DNA from: Spirochaetia bacterium
GTDB taxonomy: Bacteria > Spirochaetota > Spirochaetia > PWKH01
NCBI GenBank assembly: GCA_007128345.1
Contig: SKXS01000019.1
Location: 1-10,146 of the forward strand
DNA: 10,146 nt
Reading direction: 5' to 3'
A model generated the notes under the pieces. The model made no database searches. It was given only the letters and a program-made list of their open reading frames with translations, and was not told the origin of the DNA. Positions 1-6,368 of this stretch are shown here, piece after piece. The first letter of the stretch is position 1, and the number at the start of each line of letters is the position of its first letter. A program made the translations under genes and the position numbers.

Positions 1-6
1 AATCTA

Positions 7-35
7 TTGGTGGAAACAACCACATATGGTATGAT
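7..35 (+). promoter_or_regulatory. Probable sigma-70 promoter of the pspF-like operon
   Basis: A -35-like TTGGTG (7-12) lies 17 bases before a -10-like TATGAT (30-35). The -10 is preceded by TGG, which gives an extended -10. The hexamer ends only 5 bases before the ATG at 41, so transcription should begin at or beside the start codon. The -35 is weak (3 of 6). The stretch upstream of 7 may belong to a divergent psp promoter that is cut off by the window edge. Confidence 0.5.
10..23. repeat. Short inverted repeat GTGG-N6-CCAC inside the pspF promoter
   Basis: GTGG (10-13) and CCAC (20-23) form perfect 4-base arms around AAACAA, within the -35/-10 spacer. In E. coli, PspF represses its own gene by binding enhancer sites for the divergent pspA promoter that overlap the pspF promoter. 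This repeat sits where such an autoregulatory site would be expected. The arms are short, so chance is a real alternative. Confidence 0.3.
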
Positions 36-40
36 GCGCT

Positions 41-1102
41 ATGAGTGAACAGCAGCATTACGAACGTACCATCACCGAGAGTCTCGGTGAGTCTGAAGTA
101 TTTCTTGAATTCCAGCAGCAGCTCAGCCGTGCGGCGCGGGTTGACCGGCCTGTGCTGATCATCGGGGAGCGGGGGAGCGGCAAGGAACTTGCCGCCTCAA
201 GGCTCCACTACCTTTCAGAGCGGTGGCAGCAGCCTTTTGTTACCATCAACTGTGCGGCCTTGCCTCCGAGTCTTATTGAGACGGAGCTCTTCGGCCATGA
301 AGCAGGAGCTTTCACCGGGGCAACAAAAAGCCGGAAGGGACGCTTTGAGGAGGCAAACCACGGCACGCTCTTCCTGGATGAAATCGGCCTGATTCCCCTG
401 GAGGTGCAGGAGAAGATTCTCAGGGTGGTCGAGTACGGGACCTTTGAACGCGTGGGCAGCTCCAAGACCCATGAGGTGGATACCCGAATCATCGGAGCTA
501 CCAATGCCGATCTTCCCTTGCTCTGTGAGGAAGGAAAATTCAAGCAGGACCTGCTGGATCGGCTCTCCTTTGAAGTACTTTTCCTGCCCCCGCTGCGTGA
601 ACGCCGCGAGGACATCCTCTTCCTTGCCGGCCACTTCATCAACCGCATGGCCCTAGAAACCGGGAGGGATCAGGTCCCCGAACTGTCGCCGGAGGTCTCC
701 CGGCAGCTGCTCGCCTACTCCTGGCCGGGAAATATCAGGGAGCTGAAGAATACCGTCGAGCGGGCGGTCTACCGGACCGACGGGGATGTCATTTACTCAG
801 TGACAATTGACCCGTTCAGGAATCCCTACCGTCCGGCTGGAAAGGGCCCGATATCTCATGATTCAGGTGAGCATCAGGAGAAGCATGAAGCATCCACAGA
901 TGAGGACTTCTTTAATGTAGGTATTCTTCCCCTGCAAACTTTTCAGGAAGCCAGGGATGATGTGACCATTCATTTCCTCAAACGGGCTCTGAGAGAAGCA
1001 AAGGGAGTGCAGCGCCAGGCAGCAGTCCTGCTCGGACTGACCTACGACCAGTTCCGGGTGCTCTACCGTAAGCACCGCGATGCCTTGGGAAAAGAAGCAT
1101 GA
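41..1102 (+). CDS. pspF: PspF-type sigma-54-dependent transcription activator
   Basis: AAA+ bacterial enhancer-binding protein that remodels sigma-54 RNA polymerase using ATP. Visible motifs: Walker A GERGSGKE (residues 42-49), the sigma-54 contact loop GAFTGA (89-94), Walker B ending in FLDEI (111-115), the DRLS arginine-finger region (about 173) and WPGN (228-231). A C-terminal Fis-type helix-turn-helix spans about 324-346. There is no N-terminal receiver, GAF or PAS domain: the AAA+ core starts almost at once, as in PspF. The segment SERWQQPF has Trp62 where E. coli PspF has Trp56, the residue known to mediate inhibition by PspA. This makes a phage-shock (membrane stress) role more likely than another sensor-less activator. 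At 353 aa it is slightly longer than E. coli PspF, owing to a charged linker (about 260-300). The start is ATG 41, because upstream ATGs hit stops. There is no Shine-Dalgarno. Its stop overlaps rsmI in ATGA. pspA itself is not in the window. Confidence 0.85.
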   Translation: MSEQQHYERTITESLGESEVFLEFQQQLSRAARVDRPVLIIGERGSGKELAASRLHYLSERWQQPFVTINCAALPPSLIETELFGHEAGAFTGATKSRKGRFEEANHGTLFLDEIGLIPLEVQEKILRVVEYGTFERVGSSKTHEVDTRIIGATNADLPLLCEEGKFKQDLLDRLSFEVLFLPPLRERREDILFLAGHFINRMALETGRDQVPELSPEVSRQLLAYSWPGNIRELKNTVERAVYRTDGDVIYSVTIDPFRNPYRPAGKGPISHDSGEHQEKHEASTDEDFFNVGILPLQTFQEARDDVTIHFLKRALREAKGVQRQAAVLLGLTYDQFRVLYRKHRDALGKEA

Positions 1103-1779
1103 GCACGCTCTACATGGTGGCTACCCCCATCGGCAACCTCGAAGATATCACATTGCGTGCGGTGCGGGTACTCAAGGAAGCTGACGTGATTGCCTGCGAG
1201 GATACCCGCCATACCGGAAAGCTCCTGAAGCACTTTGGAATTCTAACCCGCACGATATCCTGTCATGCCCACAATGAGGCTCAGTCCGCTGAGGGGATCA
1301 TTAAGCTCCTGAGGGAAGGAAAGACGACGGCCTATGTCAGTGATGCGGGAACTCCCGGCATCAGCGATCCGGGCAGCAGGCTTGTCAATGCAGTACGCGC
1401 AGCCGGATACCCCGTAGTACCCGTCCCCGGACCTTCAGCCCTGACCGCACTGGTCAGCGCGGCAGGATACACAGGTAAAAGCATCTGCTTTGAAGGATTC
1501 TTCAGCCCCAAGGGGGGACGGAGGAGAAGCAGACTGCAGGAGCTGCTGGAAAGAGATGAGGCATTTGTTTTTTATGAGTCTCCCTTCCGGATCGTCAAGA
1601 CCCTCAGAGACCTCAGCGCTCTTGCGCCGGGGAGGCGCGTGCTGGTGGGAAGGGAACTGACGAAGCTCCACGAGGAAATTACTGAAGGGAGCGCAGAAGA
1701 GCTCTGCATCAGCTATGCATCCCGAGTGGCGGTAAAAGGTGAATTCACGGTATTTGTTTCTCCCTGTGAGAAGAGGTGA
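1099..1779 (+). CDS. rsmI: 16S rRNA (cytidine-1402-2'-O)-methyltransferase RsmI
   Basis: SAM-dependent methyltransferase of the tetrapyrrole-methylase (SUMT-like) fold. It 2'-O-methylates C1402 in the 30S decoding centre, working alongside RsmH. Diagnostic motifs: ATPIGNLED (8-16), EDTRHTGKLL (34-43), VSDAGTPGISDPG (80-92), PVPGPSAL (108-115), FYESPFRI (158-165), GRELTKLHEE (184-193) and KGEFTVFV (213-220). At 226 aa it is clearly shorter than E. coli RsmI (286 aa). It stops just after the KGEFTVFV strand and so lacks the usual C-terminal extension. No frameshift is evident, because the stop overlaps the next gene's start in GTGA (1776-1779). The start ATG (1099) overlaps the stop of the upstream activator, implying translational coupling. 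Confidence 0.92.
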   Translation: MSTLYMVATPIGNLEDITLRAVRVLKEADVIACEDTRHTGKLLKHFGILTRTISCHAHNEAQSAEGIIKLLREGKTTAYVSDAGTPGISDPGSRLVNAVRAAGYPVVPVPGPSALTALVSAAGYTGKSICFEGFFSPKGGRRRSRLQELLERDEAFVFYESPFRIVKTLRDLSALAPGRRVLVGRELTKLHEEITEGSAEELCISYASRVAVKGEFTVFVSPCEKR

Positions 1780-2582
1780 AGGTGATTACCCTCCGCAAGC
1801 TCTCCCGGCAGCCCGACAGGCTCATCCTGCGCAAAGCAGTGCGCATCTGCAGACAGCTGGAGCTGGAGGGGCACAGAAGTCCGGAAACGCTCATACCCAT
1901 GCATCTCACCTATGTTGCCGGGCTGGTAGACCTGGCTTTGCCGCTGGTTGAAGCGGACCAGCGGTGCGCACGCATGCTTGCACATGCCCGCAATCAGATG
2001 CCTCCCAATGATGCAGACAAATTCATACGCACCCTCTCTGATATACGCTATGCCCTCATGGAGCATCTCGGTGAGCATGCGGGTGACTGGGACATGATAG
2101 ATACTGCAGCGGAAAACAGTCCTTCCCGAACCGTTCTGCCTATATGGGTGTACCTTGATCATGTCCGCTCCCCCTTCAACGTGGGGTCCGTTTTCAGGAC
2201 TGCGGAGTCCTTCGGCATCTCCGAGATACTGCTCTCACCGGGTACGGCATCGGCTGATCACCCGCGAAGCAGGCGTACCGCAATGGGGGCAGTTGATCTG
2301 GTGAGCTGGAGAGAAGTCGATGAAGCTGATATCGAGACCTCCGTCCCCGGCCCCTACTTTGCCCTGGAAGTGGGGGGGAAGCCGCTGAACGAATTCTGCT
2401 TCCCCTCAACGGGAACGCTCATCATCGGGAGCGAGGAGCTGGGTGTGTGCGGCGATCTAATGAAGCTCGCCCGACGCAGCAGGGGAGTGGTCTCCATTTC
2501 CACTGCGGGGGTAAAAGCTTCGCTCAATCTGTCGGTTGCCTTCGGGATCGTAATGGAGCACTGGTACAGTGCTATCCTTTGA
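1776..2582 (+). CDS. SpoU/TrmH-family RNA 2'-O-methyltransferase
   Basis: SPOUT (trefoil-knot) RNA ribose methyltransferase; the target nucleotide is not predictable. The catalytic domain occupies about 120-268. Motif 1 is HVRSPFNVGSVFRTAE (129-144, with the family Asn and Arg). Motif 2 is IIGSEELGV (216-224), and motif 3 is a VSIST...KASLNLSVAFGI stretch (239-258). Motif 3 reads IST where many relatives have IPM. The first ~118 residues are a mostly helical extension that does not look like the L30e-type substrate domain of RlmB/TrmH relatives. The start is GTG 1776, whose GTGA overlaps the rsmI stop, with a GAGAAGAGG ribosome site just upstream; GTG 1782 is a weaker alternative. It is third in the operon with the activator and rsmI. 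Its 3' end overlaps the convergent glutaredoxin gene by 11 bp. Confidence 0.82.
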   Translation: MKVITLRKLSRQPDRLILRKAVRICRQLELEGHRSPETLIPMHLTYVAGLVDLALPLVEADQRCARMLAHARNQMPPNDADKFIRTLSDIRYALMEHLGEHAGDWDMIDTAAENSPSRTVLPIWVYLDHVRSPFNVGSVFRTAESFGISEILLSPGTASADHPRSRRTAMGAVDLVSWREVDEADIETSVPGPYFALEVGGKPLNEFCFPSTGTLIIGSEELGVCGDLMKLARRSRGVVSISTAGVKASLNLSVAFGIVMEHWYSAIL

Positions 2583-2802
2583 GGGCCTGCTCGATAGCCG
2601 GGCGGTTGAAGCCTACGATGATCTTGCTGTTTACATCAATGACCGGAACGCCCATCTGACCGCTTTTCCGCACCATTTCCTCTGCTTTTGAACGGTCCTG
2701 AGCCACATTGTACTCAGTGTACGCTATTTGGTTCTTCTTGAAGTAGTCCTTTGCCATGGTGCAGTACCCGCAGGTCGGGGTGGTATAGATAGCTACTGCC
2801 AT
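2572..2802 (-). CDS. Glutaredoxin-like thiol-disulfide protein (NrdH/YruB type)
   Basis: 76-aa thioredoxin-fold protein, expected to be a cytosolic dithiol redox carrier reduced by glutathione, thioredoxin reductase or another low-molecular-weight thiol system. The active site is TPTCGYC (residues 8-14, Cys11 and Cys14). The cis-proline is in GVPV (Pro53), followed by the GF pair (64-65) typical of glutaredoxins. The length matches the short NrdH/YruB-like group and there is no signal peptide. The start ATG is preceded by AGGAGG with 7 bases between. It lies 69 bp downstream of the Lon-like gene on the same strand but has its own promoter. The physiological partner cannot be read from context, since no ribonucleotide reductase gene is present. 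Confidence 0.88.
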   Translation of the reverse strand: MAVAIYTTPTCGYCTMAKDYFKKNQIAYTEYNVAQDRSKAEEMVRKSGQMGVPVIDVNSKIIVGFNRPAIEQALKG

Positions 2803-2822
2803 AGGTATGCCTCCTTAATCGT

Positions 2823-2855
2823 GTTTATACATTACTAAAATACTAATTTATAAAC
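2823..2855. repeat. 33-bp near-palindrome over the glutaredoxin promoter
   Basis: Centred on 2839, 13 of 16 base pairs are complementary. The outer arms GTTTATA (2823-2829) and TATAAAC (2849-2855) are perfect. The inner ATTA (2831-2834) and TAAT (2844-2847) are also perfect. The palindrome covers the whole -10 hexamer (2837-2842) and part of the spacer. It is AT-rich with no U-tract geometry for a terminator, so an operator for a dimeric repressor, or two adjacent sites, is the better reading. The regulator is unknown. Confidence 0.65.
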
Positions 2856-2865
2856 AGGAAGTCAA
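2837..2865 (-). promoter_or_regulatory. Sigma-70 promoter of the glutaredoxin gene
   Basis: On the minus strand, TTGACT (2865-2860) is separated by exactly 17 bases from TATTTT (2842-2837). Transcription would start near 2830, leaving a leader of about 28 nt that contains AGGAGG. The promoter begins just after the stop codon of the upstream Lon-like gene, so the glutaredoxin gene can be expressed on its own. Confidence 0.6.
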
Positions 2866-2871
2866 GTCCTG

Positions 2872-4950
2872 CTACTGATGCTGCTTTGAGAGATCGTAGA
2901 GTCGCTTCAGCCGGTCTTCAATAATGCGGTTGATGGTATTCACAGGAAAGAGGCCCTTTTGGGTGCGTTTTCCAGCCTGCCGCTGAGTGAGAATTTCCAT
3001 GCCCTGGTCAATGGTCTCCACCGGGTAGATGTGGAACTTCCGTTCTTCTATAGCCTGGACCACCGCCTTTGGGAGGATGAGGTTACGGATGTTTTTCTTG
3101 GGGATTATTACTCCCTGCCGGCCTGTCAGGCCCATTTGGCGGCAGATGGCAAAGAATCCGGTGATCTTTTCATTAATTCCCCCCACAGGCTGTACTTCGC
3201 CCATCTGGTTCACCGAACCGGTGACCGCGACATCCTGTCGGATAGGTATCTCCCCGACTGCTGACAGCAGGGCATAGAGCTCGCTTGATGATGCCGAATC
3301 GCCGTCCACCTCGACGTAGGACTGCTCAAAGCAGATGCCCGCGTAAATGGAAAGGGGAAAGTTCCGGGCGTACATCTTGCGGAGATACCCCTCCAGAATC
3401 AGCAGCCCCTTGTCGTGGATTTCACCGGAAAGGCCTGCTTCATGCTCAATGTTCACGATCCCTTCGTTTCCAGGAGCCACGGTGGCCGATATGACTGCAG
3501 GAATCCCGAAGCTGTAGTTCCCCCGGTCCAGCACAGCCAGGGCGTTGGCAACCCCCACCTGGCTTCCTTCCAGGTGGATCAGGGTCTCGCCTGTGAGAAT
3601 CTGTTCGACGATCTTCGATTCCGGCAGGCTCGAAATATACTGCCGCTCTTCAAGTGCCTTGAGCACCGCACGATCGTCTATGGCAGGACGGGAAAGCTGC
3701 CCGGCCCAATAGTGCGCTTCCCGAATGGTGTCTGCTATCCTGGAAAACTGAGTGCTCAGATATTCACGCTGTTCAGCGAGGCCGCAGGCAAAACGGAGCA
3801 CCTCTGCAATCCCCTCAGAGGTGATCTCCAGAAGGGACTCATCCTCGATCACCTTGTGGATAAACCCGATATACTTGGCTATGTTGGTTTCGGTTACCTC
3901 CATGGAGTAGTCGAAGTCCGCCGCTACCTTGAAGAGCTTGGCAAAGTCGGGATCGCGGTTATAGAGCTCGTCATAGATCTCCTCGTCGCCGATCATGATC
4001 ACCTTGAACCTGACGTTGATGGGATCCGGCTTAATTCCCGACGGAAGGTGCGACGATCCTCCTGCTACGCTGTGCAGCTGGATGCTGCCGGTGGAGATGA
4101 CCCGTTTGAGCTGGTCCCAGAGGTTTTCTTCCCTGAGGATGTCAACCGCGTTGAGGACGATGTACCCACCTGATGCTTCCATCAGGGAACCGCCGTGTAT
4201 GGAGAGGAACGGAGGAGGCGCATCATCCCGGTTTTCGGACCTGGAGTCAATGAAACCGAAGAGGTTCGCATGGGTGGGGTGGTACTCAAATACGATGGGA
4301 GGCTGGGAGCTTTCGCCATGTTCGCTGAGGATATGGACTGTATAGCGCAGGAAAAACTGGGCATTACGGATCGTCTCAACCTCAGCACCGGTGAATACGT
4401 AGGAGAATTCACGCAGGTCAAGCTGGAGCTCCGACAGGTACTTTTCGAGAGTCTCATCAGGAAATGTCTCGGCAATCTCCCTGACAATCGGGGCAATTCT
4501 GCTGAGGACTGTTTCAGAGTCGATTTTTACCTTCTTACCTTTTTCAAGCTGCTCTATGATGCAGCGCTGCACCTCATGCGTCAGGGCGCGCATGGATGAT
4601 GCTAGTTCCACAGCCCTGCCGGCGGGCAGGTAGATGATCCGAGGCCGGTCGGGTTTGGTGAAATTGTGGATGCAGACAATATCCTGCAGGTCTGTTTGAG
4701 AATTGCGTACCCCATTGAGCACATGTCTCACTGCGGTGGTCCTGCCGGTTCCTGAATCGCCGGTGACGAACATATTATAGCCCTTGCTGGGTATCTCGAC
4801 GGCCATCTTCAATGCCCGCATCGCCCTGGGCTGCCCGATGATCTCTCCGTGGAAGGGAAGCGGCTGTATAGCAGCTATATACTTTGATGAAAACGAGAAA
4901 CTTGCCTCTTTTGCAGTAAGTTCCCGTATGATGAAATCTAATGTTGGCAT
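2872..4950 (-). CDS. Lon-family (S16) protease with AAA_32-type, degenerate ATPase domain
   Basis: 692-aa soluble protease of the LonB/LonC-like group (AAA_32 plus Lon proteolytic domain), different from classical ~800-aa Lon because it lacks the N-terminal LAN domain. The AAA-like region runs about 30-440. Its Walker A equivalent is GDSGTGRTT (64-72), with Arg70 in place of the catalytic Lys. The Walker B equivalent is GGYIVLNAVD (261-270), with no DE pair. The GDEEIYDEL...DPDFAKLFKV stretch (321-342) is typical of the group. The peptidase domain (about 445-655) keeps the Ser-Lys dyad: Ser552 in GDSAS and Lys595 in GGINEKI. The start ATG (4950) has AGGAGG 5 bases upstream. It is divergent from the nif3-like gene and followed by the glutaredoxin gene. 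Function is expected to be protein quality control. Whether it hydrolyses ATP is doubtful: I recall a Meiothermus LonC that is ATP-independent. Confidence 0.85.
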   Translation of the reverse strand: MPTLDFIIRELTAKEASFSFSSKYIAAIQPLPFHGEIIGQPRAMRALKMAVEIPSKGYNMFVTGDSGTGRTTAVRHVLNGVRNSQTDLQDIVCIHNFTKPDRPRIIYLPAGRAVELASSMRALTHEVQRCIIEQLEKGKKVKIDSETVLSRIAPIVREIAETFPDETLEKYLSELQLDLREFSYVFTGAEVETIRNAQFFLRYTVHILSEHGESSQPPIVFEYHPTHANLFGFIDSRSENRDDAPPPFLSIHGGSLMEASGGYIVLNAVDILREENLWDQLKRVISTGSIQLHSVAGGSSHLPSGIKPDPINVRFKVIMIGDEEIYDELYNRDPDFAKLFKVAADFDYSMEVTETNIAKYIGFIHKVIEDESLLEITSEGIAEVLRFACGLAEQREYLSTQFSRIADTIREAHYWAGQLSRPAIDDRAVLKALEERQYISSLPESKIVEQILTGETLIHLEGSQVGVANALAVLDRGNYSFGIPAVISATVAPGNEGIVNIEHEAGLSGEIHDKGLLILEGYLRKMYARNFPLSIYAGICFEQSYVEVDGDSASSSELYALLSAVGEIPIRQDVAVTGSVNQMGEVQPVGGINEKITGFFAICRQMGLTGRQGVIIPKKNIRNLILPKAVVQAIEERKFHIYPVETIDQGMEILTQRQAGKRTQKGLFPVNTINRIIEDRLKRLYDLSKQHQ

Positions 4951-4961
4951 GGTAGCCTCCT

Positions 4962-4990
4962 ACTATACGAAGGGAAGCGGGGCATGTCAA
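4962..4990 (-). promoter_or_regulatory. Strong sigma-70 promoter of the Lon-like gene
   Basis: On the minus strand a perfect TTGACA (4990-4985) is followed after exactly 17 bases by TATAGT (4967-4962). The Shine-Dalgarno AGGAGG (4961-4956) directly abuts the -10, so a start site 7 bases downstream would fall at about 4955. That leaves a leader of about 5 nt without the Shine-Dalgarno. Either the mRNA is nearly leaderless or another start site is used. Confidence 0.75.
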
Positions 4991-5011
4991 CTCTCTCCTG
5001 TGCGTCCCCGC
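4977..5011. repeat. GC-rich inverted repeat in the lon/nif3 divergent gap
   Basis: GCGGGG (4977-4982) and CCCCGC (5006-5011) are perfect 6-base arms, 23 bases apart. They bracket the -35 of the Lon-like promoter and end just before the -35 of the divergent promoter. It might be a paired regulator site, but at this GC content the arms could be chance. Confidence 0.2.
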
Positions 5012-5015
5012 CGGC

Positions 5016-5043
5016 TTGAAAAAATGTATCCTATCCCTATAAT
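5016..5043 (+). promoter_or_regulatory. Sigma-70 promoter of the nif3-lspA operon, leaderless geometry
   Basis: TTGAAA (5016-5021) is followed after 16 bases by a perfect TATAAT (5038-5043). The ATG at 5050 begins 7 bases after the last base of the -10, exactly where transcription normally initiates. No Shine-Dalgarno precedes the ATG. It is back-to-back with the Lon-like promoter, and the two -35 boxes are separated by 25 bp. Confidence 0.75.
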
Positions 5044-5049
5044 GTACTT

Positions 5050-5808
5050 ATGGAACTAAAGGCATTTGAACAATGGTTTGCTGAAAAGCTGCAGCTGGAA
5101 GACTTCAGCTCAGCGGACAGCTCGCTTAACGGCATGCAGGTAGGGAGAACCGGTTCCGATGTGCGCACCGCGGCTTTTGCGGTGGATGCATCGCTGGAGA
5201 CATTCACCCGTGCGGTCAATGCGAAAGCTGATATACTGGTGGTTCACCACGGCCTGTTCTGGGGAAGGCCACTGGCAGTCACGGGGAGTCATTTCTCTCG
5301 AATCAAGTACCTGATTGAAAATGACTTAGCTCTCTTTGCGGCCCATCTTCCTCTGGATGCGCATCCTGAAGTGGGAAACAATGCCTGCATTGCAGGTGAA
5401 CTGGGACTGCAGTCCGTGAGGCCCTTCGGTGAATACCATGGGCAGATGATTGGATGCAAGGGGATGCTCAGTGATGCAATGTCCGTCAGCGAGGTGCTCC
5501 AACAGCTCGGATGGGATGACGGTGAGGTGACGGTGCTGCCCTTCGGCCCTGATAAGCTGCTGCGTGGTGGTATCGTATCGGGGGGAGCTGCGGGAAGCGT
5601 CTATGAGGCGATTGATGAAGCCCTCGATTTCTTCATTACCGGAGAGATGTCCCATCAGGTGTACCACTACTGTCTGGAGTCAGGGATCACCATGATAGCT
5701 GGAGGGCACTACCGGACGGAAGTATACGGGGTCAGGAAGCTCGCCGAGTCAGTTGAACGGGAGACCGGCATACAGACTCTCTATATAGATGTACCGACGG
5801 GGCTGTGA
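5050..5808 (+). CDS. Nif3-like dinuclear metal centre protein
   Basis: 252-aa member of the Nif3/YbgI family (often labelled GTP cyclohydrolase I type 2 homolog), cytosolic. The metal ligands expected for the family are visible: VVHHGLFW (His66, His67), LDAHPEVGNN (Asp103) and, near the C-terminus, GGHYRTEV (His220, Glu224). The length is that of the short form without the inserted PII-like domain. The biochemical role of the family is unsettled; suggestions include metal handling and hydrolase activity, and nothing here narrows it. The start is ATG 5050, placed by the promoter 6 bases upstream and by the family N-terminus (ELKAFEQWF...). The stop overlaps the next start in TGATG, so it heads a four-gene operon with lspA, a small membrane protein and a nitroreductase. 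Confidence 0.88.
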   Translation: MELKAFEQWFAEKLQLEDFSSADSSLNGMQVGRTGSDVRTAAFAVDASLETFTRAVNAKADILVVHHGLFWGRPLAVTGSHFSRIKYLIENDLALFAAHLPLDAHPEVGNNACIAGELGLQSVRPFGEYHGQMIGCKGMLSDAMSVSEVLQQLGWDDGEVTVLPFGPDKLLRGGIVSGGAAGSVYEAIDEALDFFITGEMSHQVYHYCLESGITMIAGGHYRTEVYGVRKLAESVERETGIQTLYIDVPTGL

Positions 5809-6368
5809 TGCAGGAAATACAAAAGAAAAACCCCGGGGCAGCCAGATATCTTCCCCTCGTACTTACCTCCTTCATTGTAGCGGCGGACCAGTTCACCAAG
5901 TACCTCGTGGTCCGGTATATACCCGTGAATACCATCGCCGAAGAATACTTCGGGGATTTCCTGCGTATCGTCCACGTGCGTAATACGGCTATTGCATTCA
6001 GCATTGGCGCGGGACTGCCTGATGCAGTGAAGAAGGTCCTCTTCATCATCTTACCGATGGTGCTGCTGGTCATCCTTATGGGGATGATGATCAAAAGCTC
6101 CCAGCTGAGCACCCTGCAGCGCTGGGCCGCAGCAGGGATAGCCGGCGGGGGAATCGGCAATCTCATTGACCGGGTGTTCCGGACAGCGGGTGTGGTTGAC
6201 TTCATCGACGTGAAGTTCTACGGGATTTTCGGACTCGAACGATGGCCGGTATTCAATGTAGCGGACTCAAGCATCGTCGTGTTCGGCATCCTGATATTTG
6301 CATCAGTGCTCTTTTCCCGGCAGGCGAAGGATTCAGCTCTACCTGCACAACGCAAGGAGGAACCATGA
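5808..6368 (+). CDS. lspA: Lipoprotein signal peptidase (signal peptidase II)
   Basis: Inner-membrane aspartic protease that cleaves prolipoprotein signal peptides before the lipidated cysteine. Family boxes are present: ADQFTKYLV (26-34), RNTAIAFSIG (58-67), GGGIGNLIDR (113-122), VVDFID (129-134) and WPVFNVADSS (146-155). The catalytic aspartates are expected at Asp131 (VVDFID) and Asp153 (NVAD). Four hydrophobic segments fit the usual topology, at about 13-33, 76-95, 104-121 and 154-170. At 186 aa the length is normal for the family. I chose ATG 5808, with GGGG 6 bases upstream and a TGATG overlap with the preceding stop; GTG 5805 would add one residue. The stop lies inside ATGA, which begins the next gene. 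Lipoprotein processing fits a spirochaete, whose surface is lipoprotein-rich. Confidence 0.95.
   Translation: MQEIQKKNPGAARYLPLVLTSFIVAADQFTKYLVVRYIPVNTIAEEYFGDFLRIVHVRNTAIAFSIGAGLPDAVKKVLFIILPMVLLVILMGMMIKSSQLSTLQRWAAAGIAGGGIGNLIDRVFRTAGVVDFIDVKFYGIFGLERWPVFNVADSSIVVFGILIFASVLFSRQAKDSALPAQRKEEP

Noticed and set aside
1..40. Sigma-54 (-24/-12) promoter for a divergent psp operon
   Set aside because: No GG-N10-GC element with the expected flanks is visible on either strand in these 40 bases. It may lie beyond the left edge.
208..648. Two minus-strand frames (146 and 139 codons) opposite the AAA+ core
   Set aside because: Shadow frames of the activator, with low-complexity Ser/Arg-rich or motif-free translations.
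1781..1787. GTG 1782 as the start of the TrmH-family gene
   Set aside because: GTG 1776 overlaps the rsmI stop in the same coupled manner as the neighbouring junctions and is well placed after GAGAAGAGG. The difference is only two residues, so it cannot be excluded.
1713..2162. 149-codon minus-strand frame across the rsmI/methyltransferase junction
   Set aside because: Antisense to two genes with clear family motifs; no promoter or ribosome site.
2855..2871. CAGGA-N7-TCCTG hairpin followed by TTTATAAAT on the minus strand after the Lon-like stop, as a terminator
   Set aside because: Only five stem pairs, no proper U-tract, and it coincides with the -35 of the glutaredoxin promoter. At most a weak terminator.
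3415..4173. 252-codon open frame on the + strand opposite the Lon-like gene
   Set aside because: It lies wholly within the strongly supported protease gene, has no ribosome site and shows no recognisable motif. Long antisense frames are expected in GC-rich coding DNA.
6242..6364. Upstream extension of the small membrane protein into lspA (131 codons in total)
   Set aside because: The added 41 residues overlap lspA in another frame and have no ribosome site. ATG 6365 has AAGGAGG and a coupled ATGA overlap.
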